Part shown: one piece after another, positions 18,074 to 30,839 of the stretch
Numbering within the stretch: the stretch's first letter is position 1
Layout: every line of letters begins with the position of its first letter
Assembly (NCBI RefSeq): GCF_000208745.1
Contig: NC_030850.1
Span: 11,282,116-11,346,115 of the forward strand
Origin: Theobroma cacao
Taxonomy: Eukaryota; Streptophyta; Magnoliopsida; Malvales; Malvaceae
Length of the DNA stretch: 64,000 nucleotides
Direction of reading: 5' to 3'
The notes under the pieces: generated by a model
Seen by the model: only the letters and a program-made list of their open reading frames with translations
Databases searched by the model: none
What the model was told of the DNA's origin: nothing
Position numbers and translations under genes: made by a program

Positions 18074-18518
18074 CAAATAAGCTCCTAAACTATTTAAAAT
18101 ATTCAAATAAATTCTTGTTCTTTTATTTTAAGTCAAACAAGTTTTTATTACTAATGATTGACTAATTGTCATTTATCAAAATGTCACTTATCATTCTATA
18201 TCCACATAACACTAACATAGCGATAATGTGGAGGTGAAAAATGTCACATAGTCATGTTATTGTACTAAATTAGCATATCACGTTATTAGTAAATATGATA
18301 TGTTAACATGCCATATCATTGTTAATTATGACATGTTAGCATGTTACGTCAGTGTCACACGGTATAGAATGATAAATAATATTTTAATTAAGTCAATCAC
18401 TAATCATAATGGCTTATTTGACTCGCAATATAAGAAAAATGTTTTATTTAGTTTAAAATAAAAGTATAAGAGCTTAATTGAACGTAATAAAAGTTCAAAG
18501 GCTTATCATCTTATTTGG
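18074..18518. mobile_element. MITE / foldback element with long terminal inverted repeats
   Basis: About 445 bp. The left arm begins CAAATAAGCTCCTAAACT and includes TTTTATTTTAAGTCAAACAAG, GATTGACTAATT and TTATCATTCTATA. The right arm, reverse-complemented, gives the same series in the same order (CAAATAAG, TTTTATTTTAAACTAAA, GATTGACTTAATT, TTATCATTCTATA), over about 140 bp. No coding potential. Long inverted repeats suggest a Mutator-like MITE; no clean 9-bp target duplication was found. Confidence 0.7.
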
Positions 18519-20282
18519 TTGTATAGAGATTATGTATTTTAAGTATTTACTTTTAATAAAAGACATTATTTTTTTTTTGTAAAACTTGTATATAACCGAC
18601 TAAATAAAATCCATGGAATTATATATGTTATGCAAAATGAATTGTAAAGTGTTATAATTATGAAATCATTATTGCATGAAATTAGATTTCTTAAAAGTTC
18701 CTAGATAATATTTTGTAAAGAACTAGCTATTGATAAAACCGAGGGACTAGCATAATGTTATGTTCCTCATTTATAAAGTGTGTAATTGATCTCATAAATT
18801 GAAATATGGGATGCATGAACTAACATGCAAATACTTGTTACATGAACAAATTCATTAAACATGACCCACAATGAGAATTTTATTTGGTATTATTACTCAA
18901 GTATCTATGGAATAATTTATCATGTGACAATCGTATAAGTGATCCTTTGATTTCAAATCATCAGGTTGCCTTATTTGTGGACTATTATACTTTGTACTAT
19001 TTAAAGTGGTCTTAATCAAGGATGCTCATAAAGAGATGGACATTGGGTGCAACATAAAGCATATGAAGGTAGCTGAATGATCAATAAAAGATTTATTATC
19101 CTAAGTGATACTAGAGAGAATATTCAATTATTTCTTGGAATATCTTAACTCGAGAAAATCCTTGGTCAAGGTAGAATGAAAATCTGAAAAATGATTTTTT
19201 CAAATTTCATTAAGGAGTTAAAAGACTAGCTACAAGAACAAAAATGGCAAAACAATAATATGGTATAGACACTACAACATGTTTTATTTCTTGTTGATAT
19301 ATTAATTACACAGTAAAACTATGCACAAATATGTTGAGTCAAACCACTGTCATTCTTCTTGACACTTAGATAGTTATGATGTATTACTCAATGTCAATCT
19401 TGATTTATAACTATGAATTAATCTGTTTGAGAATTGATGATGAATGTAAAACACTTTAATTCATCTAATCTTAATTTACCTTAAATTATATTTATATTTA
19501 TTGTTAACATATTAAGAATCTAATGAATTACAGACATTAGCACTACGAGAAGTTGATAACTTACAGCTAATTGGTATTCCTCCATATTCTTGGCTGTGTT
19601 TGGACTCCTTGTGAAGAGGGAACCTTGGAAGCCTGATCTCCCCTAGCTAGCACTAGGCTCTACAAGTATAAACTTACTGAATCTCCTTTAGCATAATGGT
19701 AAGAGACGTTCTTGTGGATCACTATTAGAGACTGAACATTTAGACAACTTGTGATTTGCTGCGATCCGAACTCAATGCAAAGAACTGTTATTGTGTAAAA
19801 ACCTTGTGATTACGACTCCAAGATCTTAAGGTGTAATGATTTTTCTCCTCTAATTAGGTTTTATATCTATTAAATAACAAAAATTTGAATTTACTTAGTG
19901 AAAAAGTTTTAAATTTCTATTGCCCTTGTGATTTGATTGCATGTCTTTTCGTCAACAAAGGACAAACCTGATACGTTTCTCCTTTGCACATATACGTGTG
20001 TTTTTATGTGTATCATTATTATTTCTTTTAAACTAAGCTTCTCTTGAAATGGAAATGATTTGATCCAGAAAAAAATGGAAAAGAAAAGAAAAGGGTTCAA
20101 CGATTACATAAAATCCATATGGTAAGTACTTCACTTCACTTCACTGAATATACATCCATGATAATGATACACCTGAAAGCTGCAGACAAGACTTCCAATA
20201 AATAGAGTACTCCAACTCTAGGATAATTCCCAAATGGGCTTTAAAAGAGTAACTCTGAAGGACTATAGTTTTATTTATATGA
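18519..20282. other. Non-coding spacer with possible old LTR remnant; NANA-like 3' UTR at its right end
   Basis: No convincing ORF. The part at 19,560-19,870 (GATCACTATTAGAGACTGAA, then TGCGATCCGAACTC and CTCCAAGATCTTAAGG) reads like the R-U5 end of a plant LTR, so 18.6-19.9 kb may be an eroded solo LTR. The last 150 bp should hold the 3' UTR of the protease gene ending at 20283. Confidence 0.3.
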
Positions 20283-22181
20283 TCAGTCAAATGTACAGCT
20301 TGAAGCAGCAAAACCCAACCTGCTATTTAAAAGATCAAATTCCCACAAATGATTTTGCTGCAAAATATTGCCAATCACGGAAGGTCCAGGCCAACTCGTG
20401 GATGAAAAGCCCAGACACTTCACCGCTTCTTCAGCATCGATGACATAACTTTTCACTGGCGGCACCAACTTAGCTCCATCAGCAAAATGGAATGCCAGTT
20501 TTGGCATCAATGACTCCTCAAATCCTGCAGCACTGAAACAATAATCGGGCCCCAAGTTCAGTTCCAGTTTCTTGAATTTGCTTAAAGGGGCCTGAAAAGC
20601 AGCTATGACTTTATCAAATAAAGGTTTCACCAGGTATGTTAAGCTTGAACCTGAGTCCATAATAACCCCACCGTCACCCTTAACATCCCATATATATGAT
20701 GGGATATCCAGCATTTTACCATTTACTGAGATGCCAGAAACATTTACTGCATAATATGGATTTACTATTCCAAGGATCAACTGCGTGAATTGCATGTTTG
20801 GCAATGGAGAACTAGTAACTCCTCCGAAGACAAGAAAGTTGACAAGATTACTAGGGCTCAGATGATCAACCAAGCAGTATGAAAACTTGTCTCCAAACTC
20901 CTTAGCTGCTTTCACTGCAAAAGAGTGCTGGTCAAAACCTAACCCCATCACTCCATCAATGTCATGGAAATTTCCCCGTATTGCCTCGCTACACCCGACC
21001 ATTACGTCCGTCACTTTTATCTTTTGGCCGCCGCTAAGGCGGACTTTAACAGTATCATTTCCAAAGATTCCGACCACTCTGGTGCCATCTGCATATCTAC
21101 CAACAACGTAACGTTATTTATTAGCAAGAGGAACATTGGGTAATTTTCATGACGAAAAGAATTTTCTCTAAAAATTTCTTGATTAAATTTTCTTTTACAA
21201 ATTTTTATAGTATACAGATAGGTAATTTTCATGACAATATATATTGAGAAATTCATTCTATCTTACATCAATCATATTATTAATCATTACACCAAATAAG
21301 ACAGAATAAAAATTGCATTTTACTCTCATTATACATCAAATCGCATGCATCATATGATCCTATCTAGCTAGTATTTTTTTTTATCTTAGTTAATTCCATC
21401 TTAATCATATCTTATAGAACCAGGATGCCTACGGGTTTAAAAAGGGAAATTAAGAAAGGAATGCAAAGCGAACAACAATTAATTGGCAGCATTTTGAAAG
21501 GGTTATGCAGGGGTTAATAGCAAATAGAAAGGAATTAAAGGCGACATAGAAGATCTACCTGTAATCATAGGCACAGGGAGCCATTGGCGTAGGACAAAGG
21601 GCCAAAGAGAAAGATTGTGAGAGCTCAACCTTGCAAACGTCAGAGGAGCATGGAATTGGCTTAAAGGTACGTGACTGATTAGCGTAAAATATCCTCTCAT
21701 GAAGTTTGGTCCTGTCCATGGAAAAATTCTTGCACTTGTAGCTGCATCTCATCCAGGTAAGACTGCTCCCTGTATCCGCTATCATAATGAACTTCTTTGG
21801 AGGGCTTCCTACCCTGAACGAAACAAAGTATTGCCCTGTCCCTATATCAGCGGCCGATCGCATTGGGAGCTCTACCAGATTGCTGCTTCCCATCATCTTC
21901 ATCTCGAAAGTCATCCTTCTTGGGCCTAGCCTTTGCGAGATTGTATGTAGCCGAGCATTGTCGCTGTGGACGAGCTGTTTTATGCGCTCTCTTGTACTGG
22001 TTGGGGGCCCCAGGGTCGTTCCATGGTCTTCTCCAAGCTCAGGTGAATGCCTGTGGATCAGCTTAAACCGAACCTTCTCATTTGGAGGAGTAATAGCTTC
22101 GGAAGCATGAGCCTGAAAGAAGAAACTATGATTGAAGAACAAGAACAATGAAAGGAAAACGAGGGAGATGGACCTCTCCAT
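20283..22181 (-). CDS. Pepsin-like aspartic protease, NANA/nepenthesin-like (A1B)
   Basis: Two exons, 22181-21559 and 21096-20283, spliced at AG/GTAGAT and GGTAG/A, giving 478 residues. The N-terminus MERSISLVFLSLFLFF is a signal peptide or transit sequence; a propeptide region follows (FKLIHRHSP motif). The first catalytic site is ADTGSSLTWMRC near residue 148, the second MDSGSSLTYL in exon 2, both intact. The Cys-rich segment KCKNF...CSSDVCKVE...CPTPMAPCAYDYRYADG matches the nepenthesin-type insert, and FSYCLVDHLSPSNLVNFLVFGG is close to the Arabidopsis NANA group (chloroplast protease affecting carbohydrate metabolism). There is no saposin insert, unlike the gene at 40311. I chose the ATG at 22181 because it begins the hydrophobic leader; an in-frame ATG at 22241 would bury it. 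A (GAA)n run near 22250 lies in the 5' UTR. Location (plastid or secreted) is not settled. Confidence 0.92.
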
Positions 22182-23238
22182 CTTTGGAAGGGTGACAAGG
22201 AAAACCAAACACCGGTCAAAGAAAAAAACGTACCAAGACACAAAAGATAGAAGAAGAAGAAGAAGAAGGAAGAAAAAAATTGGAAAAGAAAACTAACAAT
22301 GGAGAGGGATTTAAGCCGAACTTGCGGAAATAATTACACTTGTTGATGTTTGATAATAGCAATGGGGACAATTTTACAATCCATAATGGATGATCAATTA
22401 ACTCGAGGGGAAAAACATAATTGTCCTGGCTCTATCTATATGCTGACTTTTTTGCTTAGAAATCTGACGTCTATCAAGGGATGGGGATAATTTGAAAACT
22501 TGGTAGTCATGTAAAATTAAGAATCTCAATACGTATTTTGATAATAACTTAAGTTGAATGTAGAAGAAATGATTAATTGTCCATTTTGTTCGGTCGGTCA
22601 TAATCTAATAACAACTTATCAAATTTTCAATATGATGACGTTAGGATACATGCTAATTATGGTATCGGTTGCTGAGTTGGTCCATCCAACTCAAAATTTT
22701 TGTCCAAATTTTGAATTTATTTCTTTTATTTTATTAAATTTTAGATTTAAATCCTTTATTATAATTTGTATAAATTAAATCTCTTTATTTTCAAAATTTG
22801 TTAATGTCTATCCAATCGTTAAAACCGTCAAGCTTTTTTTTCTAAAGTTATTGACTTAAGGTTGTGGTCAATTATACTGACCTGATGTTAATCATTGATT
22901 CTAATAGGTCAAATTTTGAATTTAGTAGTTGTATTCTATCAAAATATTGAGTTGAAAAAACATTCCAATTGTGTTTGAGAAAAAGAGATGGAGGAGAACT
23001 AAAAATTGTGTGATGCAAAGAGAATTTTAGGACAGTGTTCAATGCGAAATCTGAAATAAAGATTGAAGAGATTCAATCAAGTTAGTCAAAGAAATTGTTG
23101 TTAACCTTTTTAAATCTTTTTTGGGGAAAATTTTTTTTCTTGCAGTTTCTAATTTCTATTTTTTTTTTACCTCCATTTGTGATAGCCATAATATCTGAAG
23201 ACTAGAATTTAATGAACAAAATTAGATAGATGATTTTA
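22182..23238. other. Promoter side of the NANA-like gene and non-coding spacer
   Basis: Holds the protease 5' UTR, with a (GAA/AGA)n microsatellite at about 22250-22275, then AT-rich DNA with a stretch near 22690-22930 that looks like MITE debris. No ORF with recognisable domains. Confidence 0.4.
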
Positions 23239-24439
23239 GGAGTTCATTTTGTAAATGGGCCTCATGCATAAGGCGTTTCTGAGAATGACCCCCCCTATAA
23301 TTTTAATTGTTTTTAGCCAAGAGAAAAAAATTGGACAAAATTGTCCTTAATGAAACTGACACATTCGCACTCATTCGTTTAGCTCCGCGCCTCGACCCGA
23401 AACTTATTAACGGGTCAAGTATGTTTATATGGACCATAACTCCTCGGTTTTCATCGAGAGATCGTACATATTCTCAGAAGCAATTCTATCAAAAGCATTC
23501 CTCGCCAGTTTAACTTTTGAGCATTTTCGGAGTGGTAGGAGAATTTTGGAGTGGTTATTATTCGCATAAAGGTAGTTCACATATTGAGCAGTGAGAGGAA
23601 GTTGACATTACGCTGAGAAAGGTATAATATTTTTTTTATGAATTTTTTATTTTATTTTGAACCATGTGGAGAAATGGTTATTTTTCATGTTTAGGGTTTA
23701 GGTTTTTGAGTATAAATCTATACATATTGCTTGTTTATATTGATATTTTTGTTATTTGAAATTTTTGAATATAAACATTAAGGTGGTATTGTTGGTGTTG
23801 TTGGGGTGGAAAGGTGACTAGCCATGCGTGATTGGTTGATATGTATGTGCTATGACCCTTTGTTAGGAATTGGGTTGAGGGTTTAGATATTGCGTGACTG
23901 AGGGCTTGCTTACGTGGTTGGCACCTTTTGCATGAGTGGATTTTGGCCTGAGGTCACCTAAGTTTTGCGTGATTGCATAAGGGTTTAACTTTGTGTGACT
24001 GATTGATAGGTCTTTGCATGACTAGTTTCTAAGTTGTTACGTGAATATTGTTCAGGCATGGCGTCAGTTAGTGTGTGCGTGATTTGATTAGTTGTTCTTA
24101 GAATTGCATGACTTGTTTATAAATCATTACGTGATTTAATGTTAGTAATTGCGTGACTAATTGATTAGGCATTGCTTGACTTTTGTTGTAGGAAATTGCA
24201 CGAGTGTCATAACTGCATGAAATTTATCTGCATGGCATTACATGACCGACATTGGGTTCATTTTGTATTATTTTGGGTTAATTGTAATGCTTTAATGTGT
24301 ATATGTTGATTTACTTAATAATCCATGCTCCACACTTGGATTAATTATTCTGTTTCATGGTTGTCTAAAAACAGTTAAAAATATTGTGAGAGTTATTTTT
24401 TGAGTGAGCTTCTGAGGAGGGCTATTTCTAAAAAGTTCC
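23239..24439. mobile_element. Possible 1.2 kb non-autonomous MULE at the left of the complex
   Basis: A left-facing terminal repeat at 23239-23315 and a right-facing one at 24361-24439 (TCTAAAAACAGTTAAAA, a 17-bp exact match to 39869-39885, ending AAAAGTTCC) enclose only a GCGTGAC repeat array and no ORF. This is what a deletion derivative of the autonomous element would look like. Alternatively, only the left end belongs to the big element. No clear target duplication. Confidence 0.5.
23815..24260 (+). repeat. Left subterminal array of degenerate GCGTGAC repeats
   Basis: About ten variants of GCGTGAC/GCATGAC/ACGTGATT are spaced irregularly through roughly 450 bp, e.g. ATTGCGTGACTGAGG near 23895 and ATTGCGTGACTAATT near 24150. 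Subterminal arrays like this are typical transposase-binding regions of large plant DNA transposons; binding is inferred. Confidence 0.7.
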
Positions 24440-24514
24440 TCTAGTTTTTTTGTTAATCAACAATGATGGTATTAACATGACTAAAATGAGAATGTTATTT
24501 GTTTTATGTTGCAG

Positions 24515-27500
24515 ATGGCCAGCACAGGAACAGAGCAGAATAACGTGGAGTCTTTACTTTGTGTACCGAGGCACTGATGGGGGTTCAATGTGGGCATTAA
24601 CATCCACTGTAAGTGGTCACATCTGCACGTGATACGTGAGATACTGTGTCAAGTAAACGAGTTGGAAAACTTTAAGAGAACATGCTTTGGGCACATGATG
24701 GATGTCGAATCAGACAAGAGTTTATTCTGCGCCAGTCTCATGCATAACCTAATGTTGCGTATAATCAATGAACCTGACGCCATCGAGGTAGAGTTATGGT
24801 TTGCAATAGGGAAAACGAAGGCCCGATTTTCTAAAAGGGAGTTTTGTCTTGTGACAAGACTGAAGTTTGGTCCCTTGCCGGCCCTTATTGTCAATCAGTA
24901 TGAGGCCCTCCCTAGAGGAATTCACCTACGATATTAGGGATCGGGGAAAGAGAAGAGGTGAAGATCCAACATGTTTTAGATACGTTCAAGGGAAAGCAGT
25001 TTCAGCAAGAGGAAGACGCGACCAAGATGGCCCTCGTCTTGATCGAGACCAATGTTTTATTCAGTCAAGACTACAGACGATCAGTGGTTCCATGGTTGTT
25101 ATCGCTGGTCGAGAACATCGACGAGTGGAATACATTTCCATGGGGCACATATGTTTGGAGTTTGACTGTGGATTACTTGATGAGGGGTTTCGAACCTCCT
25201 GCTGTGGGCGTAGCAGAGAGAAAGTGCTACCACCTATACGGATTCATATGGGCGTTTCAGGTAGTCTGTTATACCCTAATGTTTATCATTATCATTATTC
25301 TTTTTGCATAAGAATTTATGAGGTGAGTAAAAATGTTACACAATTGATGTGCAATTTTGGGCATTGGAAGTAATACCTAAAATCAGAAGCTTGTTCTGAA
25401 GGCAGTGACAACCCGAACAGGTTTGGCCGAGAATGCTTAAATGGCAATGTGACGAGAGGCCTACAAGCTTCCACTCAATTATTGCAAGTTTGGAGAGAGA
25501 GAGCAATGTGAGTAAAGAAACCATATTTTTTTATTTTATTAAATTTTTTTTATTGTCATAGGGTAGCGAGGGTTATACCTAATGGGAATGTATGTTTTGG
25601 TGCAGTTGTGCACAGTGAGGACGTTGGAGCCAATGGCAAAAGAGATGTTGAGCGCATACTGGGCGGACATTGAGGTCAATATCTCCGAGGGGCAGCAATA
25701 CATTCCATTATGAAAGTTGGAGGGTCGGCCAGAATTTGGTCCCTAGCAAAGGAGGAAAGTAATAGACCGCAAAGGGAAAAGTCTTTTACGACGAGCTGTT
25801 AAGCGAAGACGCACCACGAAAGAGGAGGTCCATTCTCAGGTGCTGCTGAGGCACCTGATTCTCCTCCTACAGCTCTTCATGGTGCTTTTCCTGCTACTCA
25901 TCATGCTGCTACTCCTACTGCTCCTCATCTTGCTTTTACTGTTGCCCCTTCTCCTGCTTCAGGTGCTGCCCCTCATGCTGAGCCGTGTAACCCACCGTTG
26001 CGTCCGTAAATGACTACAAACATTAAGTGAGAGCTGCAAAAGATGCTGACACAGTGGAAAAAAGACCTCAAATCATTGTAAACGAATATGCAGATACAGA
26101 TGCATGCAATGCAGTTGGAGATCCATCAGTCAATGTAGTTGGAGATCCAACGAACGATGCAGATGTAGATGCAGTCACTTCATGAGCATATCCAACACTC
26201 ACTGCAAGGGTTGGAGGATCAGATTGTTTGTCGACTGATCGACCATTTTGAGGTATGAGCTTTTATGTTATTCATGCGTGAGTTATAACATGTGCAATGT
26301 ATACACTATTCTAATGTGTTTGATTTTTTTAATCGTTTAAGATCGATTGATGGGTGAAAAGGATGGTGAGCGAGACAAAGAGGGCAGCGGTACTAGGGTT
26401 GATCTTGATGATATAGGTGGCATAAATCAATCAAGTACATCGGCTCAAAGCTCACTTCCCGCTGGCCCGATCGAACATCATCCTACTCCTATCCCATCTC
26501 CAGTAGAGGCAACCTAGCATTCTCATCGCATGCCTTTTCTCGAGGCTCCATCTCCTCCATCTGAGGTCGAAGAGGGGCCTCATCTTACGAGTAGTCGAAC
26601 TACAACTTTCGTGCATCTTGCTTCTGTCCCAACTCCAGCAGAGGCCCCCCCGCATGGTGAAATCACACCTTCTCTTGAGGCTTCACCTCAACCTAAGCCA
26701 TGAAGATGCACGTGTGAGCTTGGCCAGCAAATACCTTCGAAGCCCATACGTTAACCTGCTATTAGTCCAATGCAAAGCGAAGGACGATTTAAAGGACAGA
26801 TATGAGTCCTTTATAAAAAACGAGCAAGCCAAGTAAAATGAAACAGTAGACGATATTAGGGTTAACGGTTATAGGGTATTTATTACATAGACCTTTTGAT
26901 ATGCATATTATTATAAAGAGAAAATTATGGGAAATGACCTTCGTAGTAAGGTCACTTTAAAAATGACTGTCACTATAATTTTAATTTAACTCTATTATAA
27001 ATATGCAAAGTTAACATTCTAGGCATTGAAGTGTATGAGGGCCTTGATTTTTTTTAGCGATTGGAGATGCCGAAAAAGTTGATGGGCAACCAACAGATTG
27101 ATGCATGCATCAGCATGTTGTGTAAGTGGGTGCGCGAGCACCATTCACAACACTACAAGTAGAGAATATGCATCGTTGACACTACCTTTTATGTAAGTAT
27201 ATTATATTTTACTAAGTTATAATTATTCAAATGTATGGGGTATGTATTACTTAATTGCATCTAATTATTGTGTATAATATAATTGACAGCTTATTTTGCT
27301 AGGTCTAAGAAAAGAAATGCAACCTTCCCCCACCGAGAAGACATTCAAGCCAAGTGAGGCGATAATGCCAGATGATGTGCTTCAGTATGCAAGAGGTGGG
27401 AGACCTCCGTGGGGTTTGCCATGGCATGAGGTTGACTCAATTCTCGTACCATGCTATTTCGACGACCACTGGGTGGTAATGCACATCAACTTGCTGAAAT

Positions 27501-27853
27501 AGACTATGATGTTAGTGGACTCATCATACAATCGAACAAAAGCACTGAAGTCTAGCTTGCATGATAAACATATAAGTCCACTAACATCATTGTTTCCCAT
27601 TATATGCCACCAGGCAGGGTACTTTGTCAGCTCGCGTCGTTAAAAGCAACCTTTGACGTAGATGAGGTATAAGTTAAATGAAAAGACCCCGATACAGCAA
27701 GATTCGTACAGTTGCGGGGATTGGGTTATTGCCCTGTTGCAGTGGTTGATCGGGTCAAAGGATCAAACACTGAAGGCAAACGCGATAAAGGGCATTCAAA
27801 AAAAGTTTACCCTTGAGATTTTTGCAAATAGCATAAGTTGTAAAATTTTTTAA
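24515..27853 (+). pseudogene. DUF1985 - Ulp1 (C48 SUMO-protease-like) gene of a MULE, broken
   Basis: Order of domains: DUF1985-like region (24.59-25.37 kb) with FGHMMD, LWFAIGKTKARFSKREFCLVTRL, then WNTFPWGTYVWSLTVDYL and YHLYGFIWAFQV; a low-complexity Pro/Ala-type linker (25.6-26.6 kb); a KYLRSPYVNLL motif (about 26.74 kb); then an Ulp1-type catalytic domain: MPKKLMGNQQIDACISMLCKW (27.07 kb, N-terminal part), DDHWVVMHI with the catalytic His (27.46 kb) and QQDSYSCGDWV with the oxyanion Gln and catalytic Cys (27.69 kb). The ATG at 24515 follows a splice-acceptor-like TTGCAG. An in-frame stop after 20 codons, further stops and shifts show decay, although His and Cys remain. C48 proteases remove SUMO or related tags; in MULEs the role is unknown. 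Not a host gene. Confidence 0.75.
26934..26992 (+). repeat. Extra copy of the MULE terminal repeat inside the Ulp1 gene
   Basis: GGGAAATGACC, then CGTAGTAAGGTCAC, AAAAATGAC and CTATAATTTTAATT align in order with the reverse complement of the right end at 39946. It faces left and lies in a probable intron between the SPYV motif and the Ulp1 domain. No partner end is evident nearby. Confidence 0.55.
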
Positions 27854-28972
27854 TTTGTTTATTTTTTTTCAATCTGTAAATAACATTATTCTATATCATT
27901 TCCATATTATTCTTTGTTGTATCATTTACATATTATTCTTTGTATAAAATTCATGTGATAAGCATACGGGTCTAATAAGAACAACATTGTTCTTTTCTTA
28001 TTCATATCGTAAAGTACGTTAGTATTTTACACAATTTACATGACAGCGTTCATGCATTTGCATATGCCAACTATCGCAGCCCAAATTTCGGGCCATGATC
28101 GGCGGAAGGGCCCAATGGGCATAGCCCACTAAGCCCAAGCAAACCTATTTATGAAATTCTGTTTCATTATTCCCACCATCATTTCAAACCACAAATCTTT
28201 ATTCTCAATTATACGTATTTCGATAATAAACAAGACAACTAAAAATTTATATTTGTACTAATCCAAAATACTGTCATTCATTGCCATCTCATAATGGCAT
28301 CATCATATCACATATACATCTATTGTTTGTAGTCTAAATCTTAGCGATTTACATCGAGTGTAAATCCACATGCAAAATTCTTGATGACCAGCGGAGTGAC
28401 TTAGGTAAAGGCACAGCTACCGAATGCCATATTCCTAACAAGGGGTGAGTACGAGTGGTCTCCTTAATCTCGGTCTCAACTAGCTACGGATCTGAAAACA
28501 TGCAATTTAAAAGAGTGAGTGAACATAAGAAGGAAATAAACAACGATAAGGAATGTTTTAGAAAACATGATGCACTTACGATAAAACCATGCAATTTAAT
28601 CAAATTTTTGGTTAAAACCCCTCATTTCAAACTTTGAATGTTTAATCCCTTGATGTTACAAGATCTATGATAAACCATGAAGTTGAATAGAATGAAAGTT
28701 TTAGCAATGACCAAGTAAGATAAGCAAACAGAGGGTTTTCTCGCTGCAGCGATAAGGCATTCTTAGTTTGCATATGTTTTGGTTTTTCAAGCATAGCTCC
28801 CATTACAAAAATCCAATTGACATGTTTTGGGTCATTAAAAAGCTAAGAGGCTGGGCTACCACTTTAATTTTACCACTTTGCTCAGTTTTGACTAGAAGGT
28901 GGTCAAAATCTGTGTCAAAGTAAAAGCACTGCACTAGAATTTTGGAACCACCCGAGAGTTTCTTGCTATAGC

Positions 28973-29068
28973 GAGATTCAATTTCGCTGTAACGAGAATC
29001 CATTCTCACTGCAGCGAGATTCAATTTTGCTGTAGTGAGAATCCATTCTCACTGCAGTGAAATTCAAA
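28973..29068. repeat. 43-bp tandem repeat
   Basis: Unit begins GAGATTCAATTTCGCTG and contains CTCACTGCAGCGAG; starts at 28973, 29016 and 29059, exact 43-bp spacing. The unit itself holds inverted TCTCACTGCAG / CTGTAGTGAGA halves, so hairpins are possible. Confidence 0.85.
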
Positions 29069-29329
29069 GCATGGATTAAGGCTGCCTACCCGAGAGTTTT
29101 TTGTTGTAGCAAAAATGAATCTCGTTGCAGCGAGAAACAAAGCAATTTAGTTGAAGGGGTCTTGTTACATCGAAAAGCCATTTTCTTGCTGAAATGAAAA
29201 ACAATTTGGGAGCAATTAACAATGCCAACATACAATACAATCACAAATATTTTCATAAACTTTCTTTAACATATATATATATATATATATACATACATCA
29301 TCATGCATACCATCCCGCCACACTCAGCT

Positions 29330-29540
29330 CATGTGCAATCCCTACACGTACAATGCAATATCATCATCATGTGCACTCCCTACTCGCACATAGCAAGGTC
29401 ATCATCAACTCATGTGCACTCCCACATCGCACATAGCTGGGTCATCATCAGCTCATGTGCACTCCCACACCGCACATAGTTGAGTCATCATCAGCTCATG
29501 TCCACTCCCACACCGTACATAGCTGGGTCATCATTATCAC
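29330..29540. repeat. Second tandem array, 43-bp period (CATGTGCACTCCCAC...)
   Basis: Unit begins CATGTGCACTCCCACAC and ends TCATCATCAGCT. Starts are at 29330, 29368, 29411, 29454 and 29497; spacing is 38 then 43, 43, 43. Preceded by (TA)n at about 29268-29292. Unrelated in sequence to the array at 28973 although the period is equal. Confidence 0.85.
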
Positions 29541-30839
29541 ACAAAAAGAGCATCCAAAGCATAATATACATATCAATTTAATGTGATAACGCATGAACTA
29601 TTCATATTGCACATTACACAAGATAGAAACATTTCATCAAGGGTTTGTTCTCCAAGTATTTTTTTTAAAGCAAAAATAAATGAAACTTTTAAATGATTTA
29701 TTTAAACATGTAGGCACGTCCCAAAATATTTTGAAATGCAAGTTCACTCACCAGTTTTTGTCGATGTTTTGGTGGGCTCTAACTTTGATTAATGTTCTAA
29801 ATAGAGGTATGGGGTTTCATTGGAACCTATCACACAAAACAACATCGCCATCAACCCAACTAGGCATTAATACCATTTCGAAAGCTGTTTCTTAAATCAA
29901 GTTCTACTAGTCATCCCTAACTAACTTCTAACTACTAATAAATGGCTATTATTTGCGCTACTCTAGTCACACTAAAAATAAATAAACAATTTCAACAATA
30001 AAACACTCACAAATCTAATTACTAGACATTATCAACAACTAGAGAGATTAACCTTAACTCATACTCACCTTGATGGTCTTTGTAGTTGAATTCTCTTTCA
30101 AAATTTTTCAAGCTAATAAGGGAAATCACTCTCTCTCTCTCTCTCTACACATCTAGCTAGTGAGTGAATATACTAAAGAAAGACTTTTAAAGGCTGTTGA
30201 GGTATAAAAGTGGAAGAGCATGAAAACCTTATGAATGAGTGGGCAAAAAGCATGAAACTTGGACTTTCTATGAGAGATTTATGGAGGATTCAAGGTTTTC
30301 TTCCCATGGAGGGTGAAGAAAACGTGAAATGGAGAGAAAAGATGGATGAAAGAAGAAGCTGCTGGAAGTTACTGGAAGTTAGATATTTATATATAAAGTT
30401 TATCCAATTTCTTATATAAATTACCAAAATGCCCTTAACAATGTCACTTTGTCTTCCTCCCATTCTTTGTGCAACCTTTTTACTCTTTTGACACTAAGAC
30501 AAAGTTCATAATTGTCTGAAAATACTTTGGTTCACGAAAATATAAAAATTTAGACCCGAAATGTAAAATGATCATTTTGCCCATATTATGAAAATTATCA
30601 ATGTTTCTATCTTCTTCATTTATTTTACCATCATTCATTTATTCCTTAGGCTTACTTAGATCGTAATAACATTAGAAATCTACTTCTAGGAGCTCACCAT
30701 GAGAAATAACGAAATTACCCTTGGTTCGTGTTATCACTTCTACTTCTAGTTATGGGTCTATGAAGGTCGAGGTTTCACAATACGAAGGTACTGGGTGTCA
30801 CACCAACCCCTTTTTACTTCTTTATTTTATACCCTATAT

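Larger units (their letters stand above)
28072..30802. mobile_element. Solo LTR (large, Gypsy-type size) inside the MULE complex
   Basis: 2.73 kb bounded by identical 5-bp duplications CCAAC (28067-28071 and 30803-30807). It begins TATCGCAGCCC (TG mutated to TA at the first dinucleotide) and ends GGGTGTCACA. Near the left end GGGCCATGATCGGCGGAAGG is GC-rich, as in several plant Gypsy LTRs. There is no internal coding domain, no second LTR and no adjacent primer site, so recombination between two LTRs probably removed the body. It carries two tandem arrays (28973, 29330). Confidence 0.65.

Noticed and set aside
21699..22110. Plus-strand ORFs of 67-107 codons
   Set aside because: Antisense of exon 1 of the aspartic protease.
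29194..29436. 80-codon ORF with Tyr-Ile and His runs
   Set aside because: Produced by the (TA)n and 43-bp repeats in the solo LTR.
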